NCBI RefSeq assembly: GCF_021390435.2
Contig: NZ_JAJVCN010000004.1
Coordinates: forward strand, 910,501 to 974,500
Length of the DNA: 64,000 nt
Direction: 5' to 3'
Source: Kibdelosporangium philippinense
Lineage (GTDB): Bacteria > Actinomycetota > Actinomycetes > Mycobacteriales > Pseudonocardiaceae
The position numbers and the translations under genes were made by a program. Every line of letters begins with the position of its first letter. Position 1 is the stretch's first letter. Under the pieces are notes generated by a model. That model saw only the letters and a list, made by a program, of their open reading frames with translations, was not told the DNA's origin and searched no databases. Positions 9,014 to 17,166 of the stretch are shown one piece after another.

Positions 9014-9944
9014 CCATCCGGCGCCATTCGCTCGGTAGAAAGCCATACGCCGCACGGAATCGCCGGGTGAAATGCGTCGGATCCCGGAAGCCCCACCGCA
9101 ACGCGATGCTCGCGATCGACCGGGAGCCCGGGCCGGCGAGCTCGGCCTTGGCGTGCTCAAGACGAGTACTGATGATCCACTGCTCAAGGCTCATGCCTGC
9201 CTCGGCGCACACGCGGTAGAGATGGCGCGGGGAAAGCGCGAGCGCGATGGCGATGCTCGCCGGACTCAGCTCGGGATCGTGCAGGTTTTGCCTTACGTAG
9301 GCCCGAATCTGCGTGATCAAGGTCTGCTCGACGATGTCACGGCGGTCCGGCGACGCGTCCAACGCGGTCACGATCAGCGCACGCGCCAGCTCGATCGCCG
9401 CAGACCCGAGCATGTGCGCCGCCGGGCTCGCGCTGAGCGTCTCCGCCTGGCTCGCCATATCCGCGATATGCCTGCTGACCAGGCCGTACAGCGGGCTGGC
9501 CGTCAGCCGGAGGCTTGCCTGTCGCACCAGGTCGGCAGGCATGCCCAGCTGATCGACCGGGATGTTGAACGACTGCGCAGCGCCCGGCCCGCTCCACGCG
9601 TAGTCGAACGGTTTGCTGACGTCCACGAGCAACGCCTCACCGGCCGACAGCGCACGTGTCGCCGGTCCGCTGCGATGCCGGGCGGTTCCTATTCCGTGCA
9701 CGCCGATGGCGATGTGTTCACCGGATGCCGAGCGAGCGGCTTTTGCCGTCCTGGTAAGGCAAACCCCGTTGGACTCGGCACGAAAGATCGCCGCGGCACC
9801 GAACGGCCACAACTCCAAGCGGCCGCGCACAGGTTCGTCAGCCAATGTCACCTGGGAGGCGCCTGAGGTGTCACGCATGGCCGTGATCAACGCGTCGCGC
9901 CGGTCGCGTTGGGCGAGTGCTGAGGTGTCGAGCAGAACGGCCAT
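9003..9944 (-). CDS. AraC-family transcriptional regulator
   Basis: A 313-aa regulator with an N-terminal AraC-binding-like sensing region and a C-terminal pair of helix-turn-helix motifs (about residues 205-305; LALSPRHLYRVCAEAG and SIASIALRWGFRDPTHFTRRFRAAYG). The start at 9944 (MAVLLDT) is chosen because AAAGGAAA precedes it; the frame stays open further upstream but would run into the divergent hydrolase gene. The arrangement back-to-back with the hydrolase at 10063 suggests it controls that gene. Confidence 0.88.
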   Translation of the reverse strand: MAVLLDTSALAQRDRRDALITAMRDTSGASQVTLADEPVRGRLELWPFGAAAIFRAESNGVCLTRTAKAARSASGEHIAIGVHGIGTARHRSGPATRALSAGEALLVDVSKPFDYAWSGPGAAQSFNIPVDQLGMPADLVRQASLRLTASPLYGLVSRHIADMASQAETLSASPAAHMLGSAAIELARALIVTALDASPDRRDIVEQTLITQIRAYVRQNLHDPELSPASIAIALALSPRHLYRVCAEAGMSLEQWIISTRLEHAKAELAGPGSRSIASIALRWGFRDPTHFTRRFRAAYGFLPSEWRRMVSR

Positions 9945-10062
9945 GCGGTTTCCTTTCACCGGCGGTGAAGGCCGACGGCACGGCACTGTGAGCCGATTCG
10001 GCGTGCTGCGAATGATCCTAGGCTCACGGAACCGGGCTTGAACTCCCCCGAAAGGCGGCGAA

Positions 10063-10872
10063 GTGAAGACCATCGTCCTCGTGCACGGCTTCTGGGTGAC
10101 CCCACGCAGCTGGGAGCACTGGGTCTCGCACTATCAGCAGGCTGGCTACAACGTGGTCGCGCCAGCGTACCCCGGCTTCGAAGTGGAGGTCGAGGCGCTC
10201 AACGCCGACCCGACGCCGATCGAGGAAGTCACTGCCCCGCAGATCATCGCGCACCTCGAGGCCGTGGTCAGCGGGCTGGACGAGCCGCCGATCATCATCG
10301 GCCACTCCGCGGGCGGCGCGTTCACCCAGGTCCTGCTGGACCGCGGGCACGGCGCGGCAGGCGTCGTGCTGAACTCCGCGCCGACCGAAGGCGTTCTGGT
10401 CACGCCGTTGTCCCAGATCCGCTCGACATTCCCGGTGTTGAAGAACCCAGCCAACCGGCACAAAGCCGTCGGGCTGACCCTTGAGGAGTGGACGTACGCG
10501 TTCACCAACACCTTCACCGACGAGGAATCCCGCGCGTTGTACGAGCGCTACCACATCCCGGCGTCCGGCAGGATTCTGTGGAATGGCGTTCTGGCGAACC
10601 TTCAGCCAGGGCCGCAGGACATTCACGTGGACTACCACAACGACAACCGCGCGCCGCTGCTGTTCGTGTCCGGCAGCGAAGACCACATCATGCCGCCGAA
10701 AGTGCAGCGCTCCAACGCGAAGCACTACAAGTCCGACACCATCACGGAAATCAAGGAGTACGAAGGCAAAGCGCATCTGCTGCCCGCGCAGGAGGGCTGG
10801 GCGGAGATCGCCGACTACGTCCTGGCATGGGCCGTCGAGCGGGCCGGGTGGCCCGCGCCCGCTGGCGCCTAA
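10063..10872 (+). CDS. Alpha/beta-fold hydrolase
   Basis: A 269-aa cytoplasmic alpha/beta hydrolase. The oxyanion region LVHGFW is at residues 5-10, the nucleophile elbow GHSAGG near 83-88, and the late Asp and His lie in SGSEDHIMP and EGKAHLLPA. The GTG start follows GAAAGGCGG. Divergent from the AraC-type regulator with a 118-bp shared promoter region, which fits substrate-induced control. A short hairpin around 10866-10890 could end the transcript. Substrate unknown. Confidence 0.88.
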   Translation: MKTIVLVHGFWVTPRSWEHWVSHYQQAGYNVVAPAYPGFEVEVEALNADPTPIEEVTAPQIIAHLEAVVSGLDEPPIIIGHSAGGAFTQVLLDRGHGAAGVVLNSAPTEGVLVTPLSQIRSTFPVLKNPANRHKAVGLTLEEWTYAFTNTFTDEESRALYERYHIPASGRILWNGVLANLQPGPQDIHVDYHNDNRAPLLFVSGSEDHIMPPKVQRSNAKHYKSDTITEIKEYEGKAHLLPAQEGWAEIADYVLAWAVERAGWPAPAGA

Positions 10873-10920
10873 CCACTATGGTTTAAGGCGTTCTGCTCGA
10901 CAGTCCCCACTGACAGGAGC

Positions 10921-11151
10921 ATGACCATGGCAGTTTCCGCTGATCTGGCGAAGCAACTCGACAAGGCCTACGAGGAAAAGACCGTCGCGGAGGTACTGGA
11001 CGCGCCAGTAGCCGCACTGTCCGGGGTCAGCGAGGGCGACGCGGAGAAGCTGGCTGCGGCCTTCGGTATCAAGACCGTGCGCGACCTTGGCACCAACAAG
11101 TACTTCAAGCTGGCAGCGGCACTCAACGAGCTCGACGCAGCCGCCAAGTGA
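10921..11151 (+). CDS. Small helix-hairpin-helix-like protein
   Basis: A 76-aa acidic, alanine-rich protein starting at ATG 10921 with AGGAG just upstream. Residues 24-62 (DAPVAALSGVSEGDAEKLAAAFGIKTVRDLG, described by its ends) look like a helix-hairpin-helix of the type that follows a 'GVSxxDAxxLxxxFGIxTVxDLG' pattern. No catalytic motif. It probably has a DNA-binding or protein-binding role. It stands between the hydrolase and a bidirectional terminator. Confidence 0.75.
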   Translation: MTMAVSADLAKQLDKAYEEKTVAEVLDAPVAALSGVSEGDAEKLAAAFGIKTVRDLGTNKYFKLAAALNELDAAAK

Positions 11152-11157
11152 CCCGAA

Positions 11158-11187
11158 GGATGCCCGGGGCCGAGGCCCCGGGCATCC
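11158..11187. terminator. Bidirectional hairpin terminator
   Basis: Perfect 14-bp stem GGATGCCCGGGGCC with a GA centre, placed between the convergent stops at 11151 and 11191. It has no T-tract, as is common in high-GC actinomycetes. Confidence 0.85.
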
Positions 11188-11190
11188 CGC

Positions 11191-11667
11191 TCAGTGTTCG
11201 AACATGCCCGGCACGTACGAACCCGCCGGGTTGCGCACGATCACGTTCATCCGGTTGGCCGCGTTGATCAGTGCGACCGCGCAGATCAACGCGGCGACCT
11301 GGTCGTCGTCGTAGTGCTTGCGCACCTGGGCCCACGTCTCGTCAGACACACCTTGGTGGTGGTCGGCGAGACGGGTGCCCTCCTCGGCGAACGCCAACGC
11401 GGCCCGCTCGGCCTCGGTGAACACGGTCGCTTCCCGCCAGACGGCGACCAGGTTGAGCCGGATCGAGGTCTCCCCACGGGCCTCGGCGTCCTTGGTGTGC
11501 ATGTCGACGCAGAAACCGCAGCCGTTGATCTGGCTGGCGCGCAGCGCGACCAGCTCCTGTGTCGTCTTCGGCAGCGACGACTGCTGGAGCACCGTCGCGG
11601 TGTTGGCGAACCGCTTGCCGAACTTGCCGGCGAGCTCGTTGTCGAACAGGTTGAATCGGGCTTCCAT
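11191..11667 (-). CDS. Carboxymuconolactone decarboxylase / AhpD-like protein
   Basis: A 158-aa AhpD-fold protein with the CxxCxxxH redox motif (Cys50, Cys53, His57) in the segment NGCGFCVDMH. Start at 11667 is preceded by GAGGA. Family members reduce peroxides or decarboxylate lactones. It is divergent from an ECF41 sigma factor, the known partner arrangement, and a match to the ECF41 promoter lies just upstream, so it is very probably that sigma factor's target. Confidence 0.92.
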   Translation of the reverse strand: MEARFNLFDNELAGKFGKRFANTATVLQQSSLPKTTQELVALRASQINGCGFCVDMHTKDAEARGETSIRLNLVAVWREATVFTEAERAALAFAEEGTRLADHHQGVSDETWAQVRKHYDDDQVAALICAVALINAANRMNVIVRNPAGSYVPGMFEH

Positions 11668-11708
11668 CGTCTCGTCCTCACTCGTTCTGCTGCACTGGAC
11701 GAACACCA

Positions 11709-11735
11709 GATGCCGCCCGCCCGGACCCTGTGACA
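11709..11735 (-). promoter_or_regulatory. ECF41-type promoter for the decarboxylase gene
   Basis: On the minus strand TGTCACA (11735-11729) is followed after exactly 16 nt by CATC (11712-11709). The published ECF41 promoter consensus as I recall it is TGTCACA-N16-CGTC, so only one base differs. It places the transcript start about 35 nt before the start codon at 11667. Confidence 0.7.
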
Positions 11736-11745
11736 GCTCGGAGAA

Positions 11746-11764
11746 GTGACGTGGAGCACGTCAC
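11746..11764. promoter_or_regulatory. Perfect 8-bp inverted repeat, operator candidate
   Basis: GTGACGTG, spacer GAG, CACGTCAC. It lies between the ECF41-type promoter and the sigma gene start, so it could bind a regulator acting on both divergent genes. No candidate regulator is identified. Confidence 0.55.
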
Positions 11765-11787
11765 AAAACGGAGGGCTGCGGCGTCGG

Positions 11788-12675
11788 ATGGACATGGATG
11801 ACCGCGCGACCGAGGCGTTCCTCGCCCACCGGAACCTGCTGTTCACCGTTGCCTACGAAATGCTCGGCTCCGCCGCTGACGCGGAGGACGCCCTGCAGGA
11901 GACCTGGCTGCGCTGGGTGGGCGTGGACCTCGACACGGTCCGGGACCATCGCGCTTACCTGGTCCGGATCGCGACCCGTCAAGCGCTCACCCGGCTGCGC
12001 ACGCTCGGCAGGCGTAAGGAGTCCTACGTCGGCCCGTGGCTGCCTGAGCCGCTGCTGACCTCGCCGGACGTGGCCGAGGACGTCGAACTGGCCGACAGCG
12101 TCTCGACGGCGATGCTGCTGGTGCTGGAGACGCTGACGCCGACCGAGCGGGCCGTGTTCGTGCTGCGTGACGTGTTCGACTTCGGCTACGACGAGATCGC
12201 CGAGGCCGTCGACAAGAGCGCCGCCGCGGTCCGTCAGATCGCGCACCGGGCGCGGGCTCACGTCGCCGCGCGCAGGACGCGTGGGGTGGCGTCTGCCGCC
12301 GAGACTCAAGGCGCGATGCACGCGTTCCAGCGCGCCGTCGAGACAGGCGATCTGCAGTGCTTGCTGGACGTTCTCGCACCGGACGTCGTGCTGATGAGCG
12401 ACGGCGGCGGGATCAAGCAGGCCCTGCTAAGGCCGATTGTCGGCGCTGAACGGGTGGCTCGCGTGCTCGCGGTCGGGCTTGAGCGGATCCACAACTTGCT
12501 CACGCTGGAGCCTGCCCAGGTCAACGGCTATCCGGCGCTGGTGTTCCGGCTCGATGGCGAGCTGGACAGCGTGATGACGCTGCGGATCGACGACGGCAAG
12601 GTCACCGGGCTCTACACCGTGCGTAACCCGGAGAAGCTGTCCCATATGGACAAACAGACCGAGTTGTGCCGCTGA
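11788..12675 (+). CDS. ECF41-group RNA polymerase sigma factor
   Basis: A 295-aa sigma factor: region 2 (residues about 5-75), the WLPEP linker motif at 84-88, region 4 (about 110-165), then a SnoaL-like C-terminal domain. The C-terminal DGGG (205-208) and NPEKL (280-284) motifs are the ECF41 signatures; in this group the fused domain takes the place of an anti-sigma factor and tunes activity. ATG 11788 is chosen with GGAGGG upstream; an earlier GTG at 11746 lies inside the operator-like palindrome. Divergent from its carboxymuconolactone decarboxylase partner. Confidence 0.92.
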   Translation: MDMDDRATEAFLAHRNLLFTVAYEMLGSAADAEDALQETWLRWVGVDLDTVRDHRAYLVRIATRQALTRLRTLGRRKESYVGPWLPEPLLTSPDVAEDVELADSVSTAMLLVLETLTPTERAVFVLRDVFDFGYDEIAEAVDKSAAAVRQIAHRARAHVAARRTRGVASAAETQGAMHAFQRAVETGDLQCLLDVLAPDVVLMSDGGGIKQALLRPIVGAERVARVLAVGLERIHNLLTLEPAQVNGYPALVFRLDGELDSVMTLRIDDGKVTGLYTVRNPEKLSHMDKQTELCR

Positions 12676-12713
12676 TCACGGCGGGAATGTGCCAGCGCCC
12701 CGGCTGGTTCAAC

Positions 12714-12733
12714 TGCATGCAAATGCATATACT
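12714..12733 (+). promoter_or_regulatory. MarR-type operator over promoter of the LLM operon
   Basis: TGCAT-GCAA-ATGCA inverted repeat (12714-12727) immediately precedes a -10-like TATACT (12728-12733), 45 nt before the start at 12778. A repressor bound here would block polymerase. The MarR protein encoded by the second gene of this operon is the obvious candidate. Confidence 0.5.
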
Positions 12734-12777
12734 TGGCGCACTGGCGGAGCCAGGAGCAGCGAAGATGTGGAGGAGTC

Positions 12778-13965
12778 ATGCAGTTCGGATTGTTCTCGGT
12801 CAGCGACATCACGCGCGATCCGGTGTCCGGCGAGACCCCGAGCGAGGCGGAGCGGATCGACGCCGTCGTGCGGATCGCGCAGCACACCGAAGAGGTCGGG
12901 ATGGACGTGTTCGCCATCGGTGAGCACCACAACCCGCCGTTCTTCTCGTCTTCGCCGACCACCTTGCTGTCGCACATCGCGGCGACCACCAAGCGCTTGA
13001 TCGTGACCACTGCGACCACGCTGATCACGACAAACGACCCGGTGCGCATCGCCGAGGAATACGCGATGCTCCAGCACCTGTCGAAGGGCCGCGTGGATCT
13101 GATGCTCGGCCGCGGCAACACCGCGCCGGTGTACCCGTGGTTCGGCCAGGACATCCGCAACGGTCTGCCGTTGGCGCTGGAGAACTACAACCTGCTGCAC
13201 CGGTTGTGGCGGGAGGACGTGGTCGACTTCGAAGGCAAGTTCCGCACGCCGCTGCAGGGCTTCACCTCCGTCCCGCGCCCGCTGGACGACGTGCCGCCGT
13301 TCGTGTGGCACGGCTCGATCCGTACCCCGGAGATCGCCGAGCAGGCCGCGTTCTACGGCAACGGTTTCTTCGCCAACAACATCTTCTGGCCGAAGGAGCA
13401 CTACGTCCGGCTGATCAACTTCTACCGGCAGCGTTACGCGCACTACGGCCACGGCACCGAGGCGCAGGCCATCGTCGGCCTCGGCGGACAGGCGTTCATC
13501 GCGAAGAACTCGCAGGACGCCATCAAGCAGTTCCGTCCTTACTTCAACGAGGCCCCGGTCTACGGCCACGGCCCGAAGATGGAGGACTTCATGCAGATGA
13601 CGCCGTTGTCGGTGGGCAGCCCGCAGGAAGTGATCGACAAGACGCTGACCTTCCGCGAGTACTTCGGCGACTACCAGCGCCAGCTGTTCCTGATGGACCA
13701 CGCGGGACTGCCGCTCAAGACCGTGCTCGAGCAGCTCGACCTGCTCGGCGGCGAGGTCGTGCCGGTGCTGCGCAAGGAGTTGGAAGCCAAGCGTGCCCCG
13801 GAGGTACCGGACGCGCCGACGCATCAGAGCCTCGTGAAGGCGAAGTACGGCGACAACCCGCCGCGCCAGCCGCGCCCGAACGCCAACCGTGGCGACAACG
13901 TCACCGGAGCCTCGCCGTACCAGGACAGCGACCCGGCCTTCGAGGCCAGCTACCCGGCGCTGTGA
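12778..13965 (+). CDS. LLM-class FMN-dependent monooxygenase (CE1758 family)
   Basis: A 395-aa luciferase-like monooxygenase with a TIM-barrel fold: EEVGMDVFAIGEHHNPP near the N-terminus, the FMN-phosphate region GRGNTAP, and FVWHGSIRTPE. Start ATG 12778 has GGAGG 5 nt upstream. It forms an operon with a MarR regulator and an FMN reductase, so it acts as the oxygenase half of a two-component flavin system. The Pro-rich C-terminal tail of about 30 residues is not part of the barrel. The substrate is unknown, but the MarR link suggests an aromatic or redox-active compound. Confidence 0.9.
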   Translation: MQFGLFSVSDITRDPVSGETPSEAERIDAVVRIAQHTEEVGMDVFAIGEHHNPPFFSSSPTTLLSHIAATTKRLIVTTATTLITTNDPVRIAEEYAMLQHLSKGRVDLMLGRGNTAPVYPWFGQDIRNGLPLALENYNLLHRLWREDVVDFEGKFRTPLQGFTSVPRPLDDVPPFVWHGSIRTPEIAEQAAFYGNGFFANNIFWPKEHYVRLINFYRQRYAHYGHGTEAQAIVGLGGQAFIAKNSQDAIKQFRPYFNEAPVYGHGPKMEDFMQMTPLSVGSPQEVIDKTLTFREYFGDYQRQLFLMDHAGLPLKTVLEQLDLLGGEVVPVLRKELEAKRAPEVPDAPTHQSLVKAKYGDNPPRQPRPNANRGDNVTGASPYQDSDPAFEASYPAL

Positions 13966-14393
13966 ACACCGGCAAGACGGCCAACGCCGCGTGGGAGGCC
14001 TTGATGGCCGCCCACGTGAGGTTGATGCGGGATTTCGCGGCGCAGGACATCTGGCACGAGGCGACGATGCGCGAGTACGACGTGCTCTACACGTTGTCGA
14101 AATGTCCTGCGCCGCTGCGGATCGGCGAGCTGCACAAGCACTTGCTGCTCAGCCAGCCCGCCCTGTCACGGATGGTGGACAGGTTGGTGGAGCGAGGTTT
14201 CATTGAGCGGCTGGCCGCTCCGGAGGATGGCCGTGGCGTGCGGTTGGCGTTGACGGACACCGGCCGCAAGGTGCAGCAGGACATCGGCCGCAAGCACGCG
14301 CGTGACGTCGCCCGCGCGGTCAGCACGCGGCTCAATCCCGAAGAACTCAGGCAACTTGAAGCGATTTGCAAGAAACTGGCAGGGGACTCATGA
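13962..14393 (+). CDS. MarR-family transcriptional regulator
   Basis: A 143-aa winged-helix protein; the recognition region LSQPALSRMVDRLVERGFIERL and the wing PEDGRGVRLALTDTG are typical. The GTG start overlaps the monooxygenase stop by 4 nt (GTGA), and its stop overlaps the reductase start by 4 nt. It probably autoregulates the operon through the palindrome at 12714-12727. Confidence 0.9.
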   Translation: MNTGKTANAAWEALMAAHVRLMRDFAAQDIWHEATMREYDVLYTLSKCPAPLRIGELHKHLLLSQPALSRMVDRLVERGFIERLAAPEDGRGVRLALTDTGRKVQQDIGRKHARDVARAVSTRLNPEELRQLEAICKKLAGDS

Positions 14394-15055
14394 GCACTTT
14401 CAAGGTCGTCGCGGTTTCCGCGGGAACCAGCGATCCTTCGTCGACACGGTTGCTTGCTGACCGTACCGCTCAGCGCGTCGCCGCGTTGGCGGGGGAGCGT
14501 CAGCATTCGATCGAACTCCAGGTCATCGACCTGCGTGAGTTGGCTACGGAAATCACCACGGCACTGGTGTCCCAGCTGACCGGTCCTCGCCTGACCAAGG
14601 CGATCTCCGCGTTGGGCGACGCTGACGGGCTCATCGTCAGCACACCGGTCTACAAGGCCGGGGCGAGTGGACTGTTCACGGCGTTCTTCCAGATCCTGGA
14701 CAACGACTTGCTGATCGCCAAGCCGATCGTCCTCGCGGCGACCGCCGGAACCGCCCGGCACGCGTTGGTCGTGGACGAGCAGTTGCGCGGATTGTTCGCG
14801 TTCATGCGGACCACGGCCGTGCCGACCTCGTTGTTCGCCTCCACTGAGGACTGGAGTGACCCGGCGCTCGCCAAGCGGATCGACCGCGCGGCCTTCGAGT
14901 TGCTGCTGCTGATGGAAAGCGGCTTCGCCAAGCAGGTCAGGGGCGAGTCGTGGCAGAAGTACCAGCACGAGTTCGGCAGCGCCGGTGGCACGGAGTTGTC
15001 GATCGATCTCGACTCGGACCTGATGCGTTTGGCCACGGGTGGCTCGGCCAAGTAG
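14390..15055 (+). CDS. NAD(P)H-dependent FMN reductase (CE1759 family)
   Basis: A 221-aa flavodoxin-like reductase: the phosphate loop AGTSDPSSTRLLAD at the N-terminus and the STPVYKAGASG flavin segment near residue 90. It supplies reduced FMN to the LLM monooxygenase two genes upstream. The LLM-MarR-reductase order is preserved in many actinobacteria. Confidence 0.9.
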   Translation: MSTFKVVAVSAGTSDPSSTRLLADRTAQRVAALAGERQHSIELQVIDLRELATEITTALVSQLTGPRLTKAISALGDADGLIVSTPVYKAGASGLFTAFFQILDNDLLIAKPIVLAATAGTARHALVVDEQLRGLFAFMRTTAVPTSLFASTEDWSDPALAKRIDRAAFELLLLMESGFAKQVRGESWQKYQHEFGSAGGTELSIDLDSDLMRLATGGSAK

Positions 15056-15103
15056 GTTCCGGCAGTTTGGCCCGCAGCAGTCGCGCCAAGTAGGTTTCCC
15101 GCT

Positions 15104-15667
15104 GTGACAGCGCAGGTGCCTGATGAGGTGTTCTTCGAGCGAGGCTGGTACTCGTTGACCGCGGTCGACGGTACCGGCCTGTTCGACCCGGAAGCGCACG
15201 ACCTTGAGCCGATGACGGTCAGCTCCTCATGCTGGCGCGGCCACATCTGCGGCTATGCCGTCAGTGAAGGGCGCCTCCTGCTGCGGGACCTGATCATCGC
15301 GTCCGAGGATCCGCCACCCCTGATCCGCAAGGTCGTGCCGGTGCGGGACGGGGACGAGGACGATCAGCAGTGGCTCTACCAGAATCTGGAAATCCCAGTC
15401 GCGTTCACCGGGCGCCTGCTGATCGGCGACGGTGACATCAAGGGCCGCCCCTACCTCAACATGGGATTCAAGCCCGCCTGGATGTACCGCGAAGTCCACG
15501 AGCTCACTTTCAAGGCTGGCGCGTTGGTCGACGCCGCCGACCGTTCCGCGCAGTTGGCGGCGGTGCGCGAAACGGGCCCGCCCACCCAGCCCACGGCAGG
15601 AGAATCGACCGCGGACTGGGTCTCCCGGACGTTCTCGCTGAGCTACCACTACAGCTGGCCTACGTAG
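15104..15667 (+). CDS. Conserved hypothetical protein
   Basis: A 187-aa soluble protein with GTG start. No recognised domain. Hydrophobic beta-strand-like segments alternate with acidic stretches (VRDGDEDDQQW), and it ends in a Trp/Tyr-rich tail (YHYSWPT). It lies alone between the LLM operon and the MFS pseudogene. No functional inference is possible. Confidence 0.7.
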   Translation: MTAQVPDEVFFERGWYSLTAVDGTGLFDPEAHDLEPMTVSSSCWRGHICGYAVSEGRLLLRDLIIASEDPPPLIRKVVPVRDGDEDDQQWLYQNLEIPVAFTGRLLIGDGDIKGRPYLNMGFKPAWMYREVHELTFKAGALVDAADRSAQLAAVRETGPPTQPTAGESTADWVSRTFSLSYHYSWPT

Positions 15668-15728
15668 ACAGCGAATAGGCGATTTTCGCCGACGCGACCA
15701 CCCCGCCGCCGCTGCGAATCTCGTCATC

Positions 15729-16753
15729 GTGAACACACCGAGCCGGACGGCCAGAGCGACGGTGTTGGCCGCGGCGATCATCGCGCCGAGCGCACCCGCG
15801 GCGGAACGGTCACGGACCGTCTCGGACGGCGGCCGCTGCTGGTCGGCAGCCTCCTGCTTTACGCCCTCGCGGGCACGGCGGGTTACTTCGTCAACGACTT
15901 GTACGTCCTGCTGGCTACGAGGGCACTGCTCGGTGTGGCGGTCGGCGGGATCATGACCGCGATCAGCGCGACGATCACCGACTGGTTCGAAGGCGCGCGC
16001 CGAGCATCCTTCCTCGGGCCGCAACAGGCCTTCGCGAGCCTCGGCGGCGTCATTTTCCTGCCACTGGCAGGCGTTCTAGCCGCAGTGGACTGAAAGGCGC
16101 CGTTCTGGATCTACGCCGTGTCGGCGCTCATCCTGCCGTTCGCGTTGGTCGCGATCCCACAGAGAACCCGAGCCGCGGAAGCCAAGATCGAGGCGAAATC
16201 GGAGCAGCAGAAGCGGATTCTGGGGATCTACGCGCTGGCTCTCGTTGCCACACTTGTCTTCTACATGGCGCCGACACAACTTCCTTTCCTACTAGTGGAA
16301 TTCGGCGTCGGCCCGGCACTCACCGGCGCGGTGGTCGCGGGCAGCACGGTCACCGGAGTCATTGGCGCGCTTGCCTTCCCGCTTGTCCGCAACCGGCTGA
16401 GTCCCAGCATGATCACCACCGCCAGCGTTCTTCTGCTTGGCGTCGGATGGTTGCTGATCGGGATAGCTGGAAACGTCGTCCTGGTCGTGATCGGACTGCT
16501 CGTCGGCGGTGTCGGCGTCGGACTCGTCGTCCCGAACCTGAACCTGCGGCTGGCGGAGCTGGCACATCCGCTGCGGCGCGGGAAAGTCCTCAGTGGACTC
16601 GTCAGCGGCATCTTCCTCGGTCAGTTCCTGTCACCGCTGGCCGTGCAACCACTCGTTCAGACCATCGGCATCGCCGACGCCTTCACATACAGCGGTGTGG
16701 CGCTCGCGGTCGCCGCGACCGTTTTCACCTTCAAGGAAAGGAAAGTTCGATGA
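15729..16753 (+). pseudogene. MFS transporter, inactivated
   Basis: Three defects are visible. The N-terminal start and first helix (15729 onward, VLAAAIIAPS) are in a different frame from the following VTDRLGRRPLLVG motif near 15808. About 50 residues that should lie between them are missing. After LAAVD at 16093 an in-frame TGA replaces a codon expected to be Trp, and the same frame continues KAPFWIYAVSALILPF. The last seven helices (16118-16753) are intact. The reading is a drug/proton antiporter remnant whose stop overlaps the next gene by 4 nt. Confidence 0.85.
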
Positions 16754-17166
16754 TTTACCACGGAAACCGGTTCACCCTCAAGCCGTACGCGGCACCCGAG
16801 CAGGTCGAAGTCGCTATGGAAAGCCTGCGCAACCAGGGCAGGGTCATTCCGTCGGTGAAGTCCTTCGTCGTCGGCCGCGATCACGGCGGCGAGTACGAAT
16901 GGGGCGCCACGTACGTCATCGAGGACCTCGAAGGCTACTGGGAGTACCTGATCCACCCCGCGCACCTGAACACCGACCGGGTCGGGCTGCCCCTTGTCGA
17001 CAAGTTCGTCTCGTTCGACATCACCGACGAACTCGACCCCGACATGGGCGCGAAGATCGCCGAGCTGCACAAGAGGCGCTACGACACCATGCCCGACATC
17101 AGCAAGCTGGTCGCCGACCTCGGCGAATACACCGGCAGCGCTGCCCATGGAAAGCACGGAGAATGA
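16750..17166 (+). CDS. Dabb (A/B-barrel) domain protein
   Basis: A 138-aa stress-responsive A/B-barrel protein: IPSVKSFVVGRD, EWGATYVIEDLEGYWEYLIHPAHL and a C-terminal Asp-rich segment match the dimeric alpha-beta barrel family, which includes polyketide cyclases and small-molecule-modifying enzymes. ATG overlaps the stop of the MFS pseudogene, with AAGGAAAGG upstream, and its own stop overlaps the SnoaL-like gene. All three were evidently one operon. Confidence 0.8.
   Translation: MIYHGNRFTLKPYAAPEQVEVAMESLRNQGRVIPSVKSFVVGRDHGGEYEWGATYVIEDLEGYWEYLIHPAHLNTDRVGLPLVDKFVSFDITDELDPDMGAKIAELHKRRYDTMPDISKLVADLGEYTGSAAHGKHGE

Noticed and set aside
9945..10073. Longer N-terminus for the AraC-type regulator
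   Set aside because: It would overlap the divergent hydrolase start and lacks a ribosome-binding site; AAAGGAAA precedes the ATG at 9944.
16593..17162. Long plus-strand frame before the SnoaL-like start
   Set aside because: Out-of-frame shadow of the MFS and Dabb genes; real start is ATG 17163 with a 4-nt overlap.
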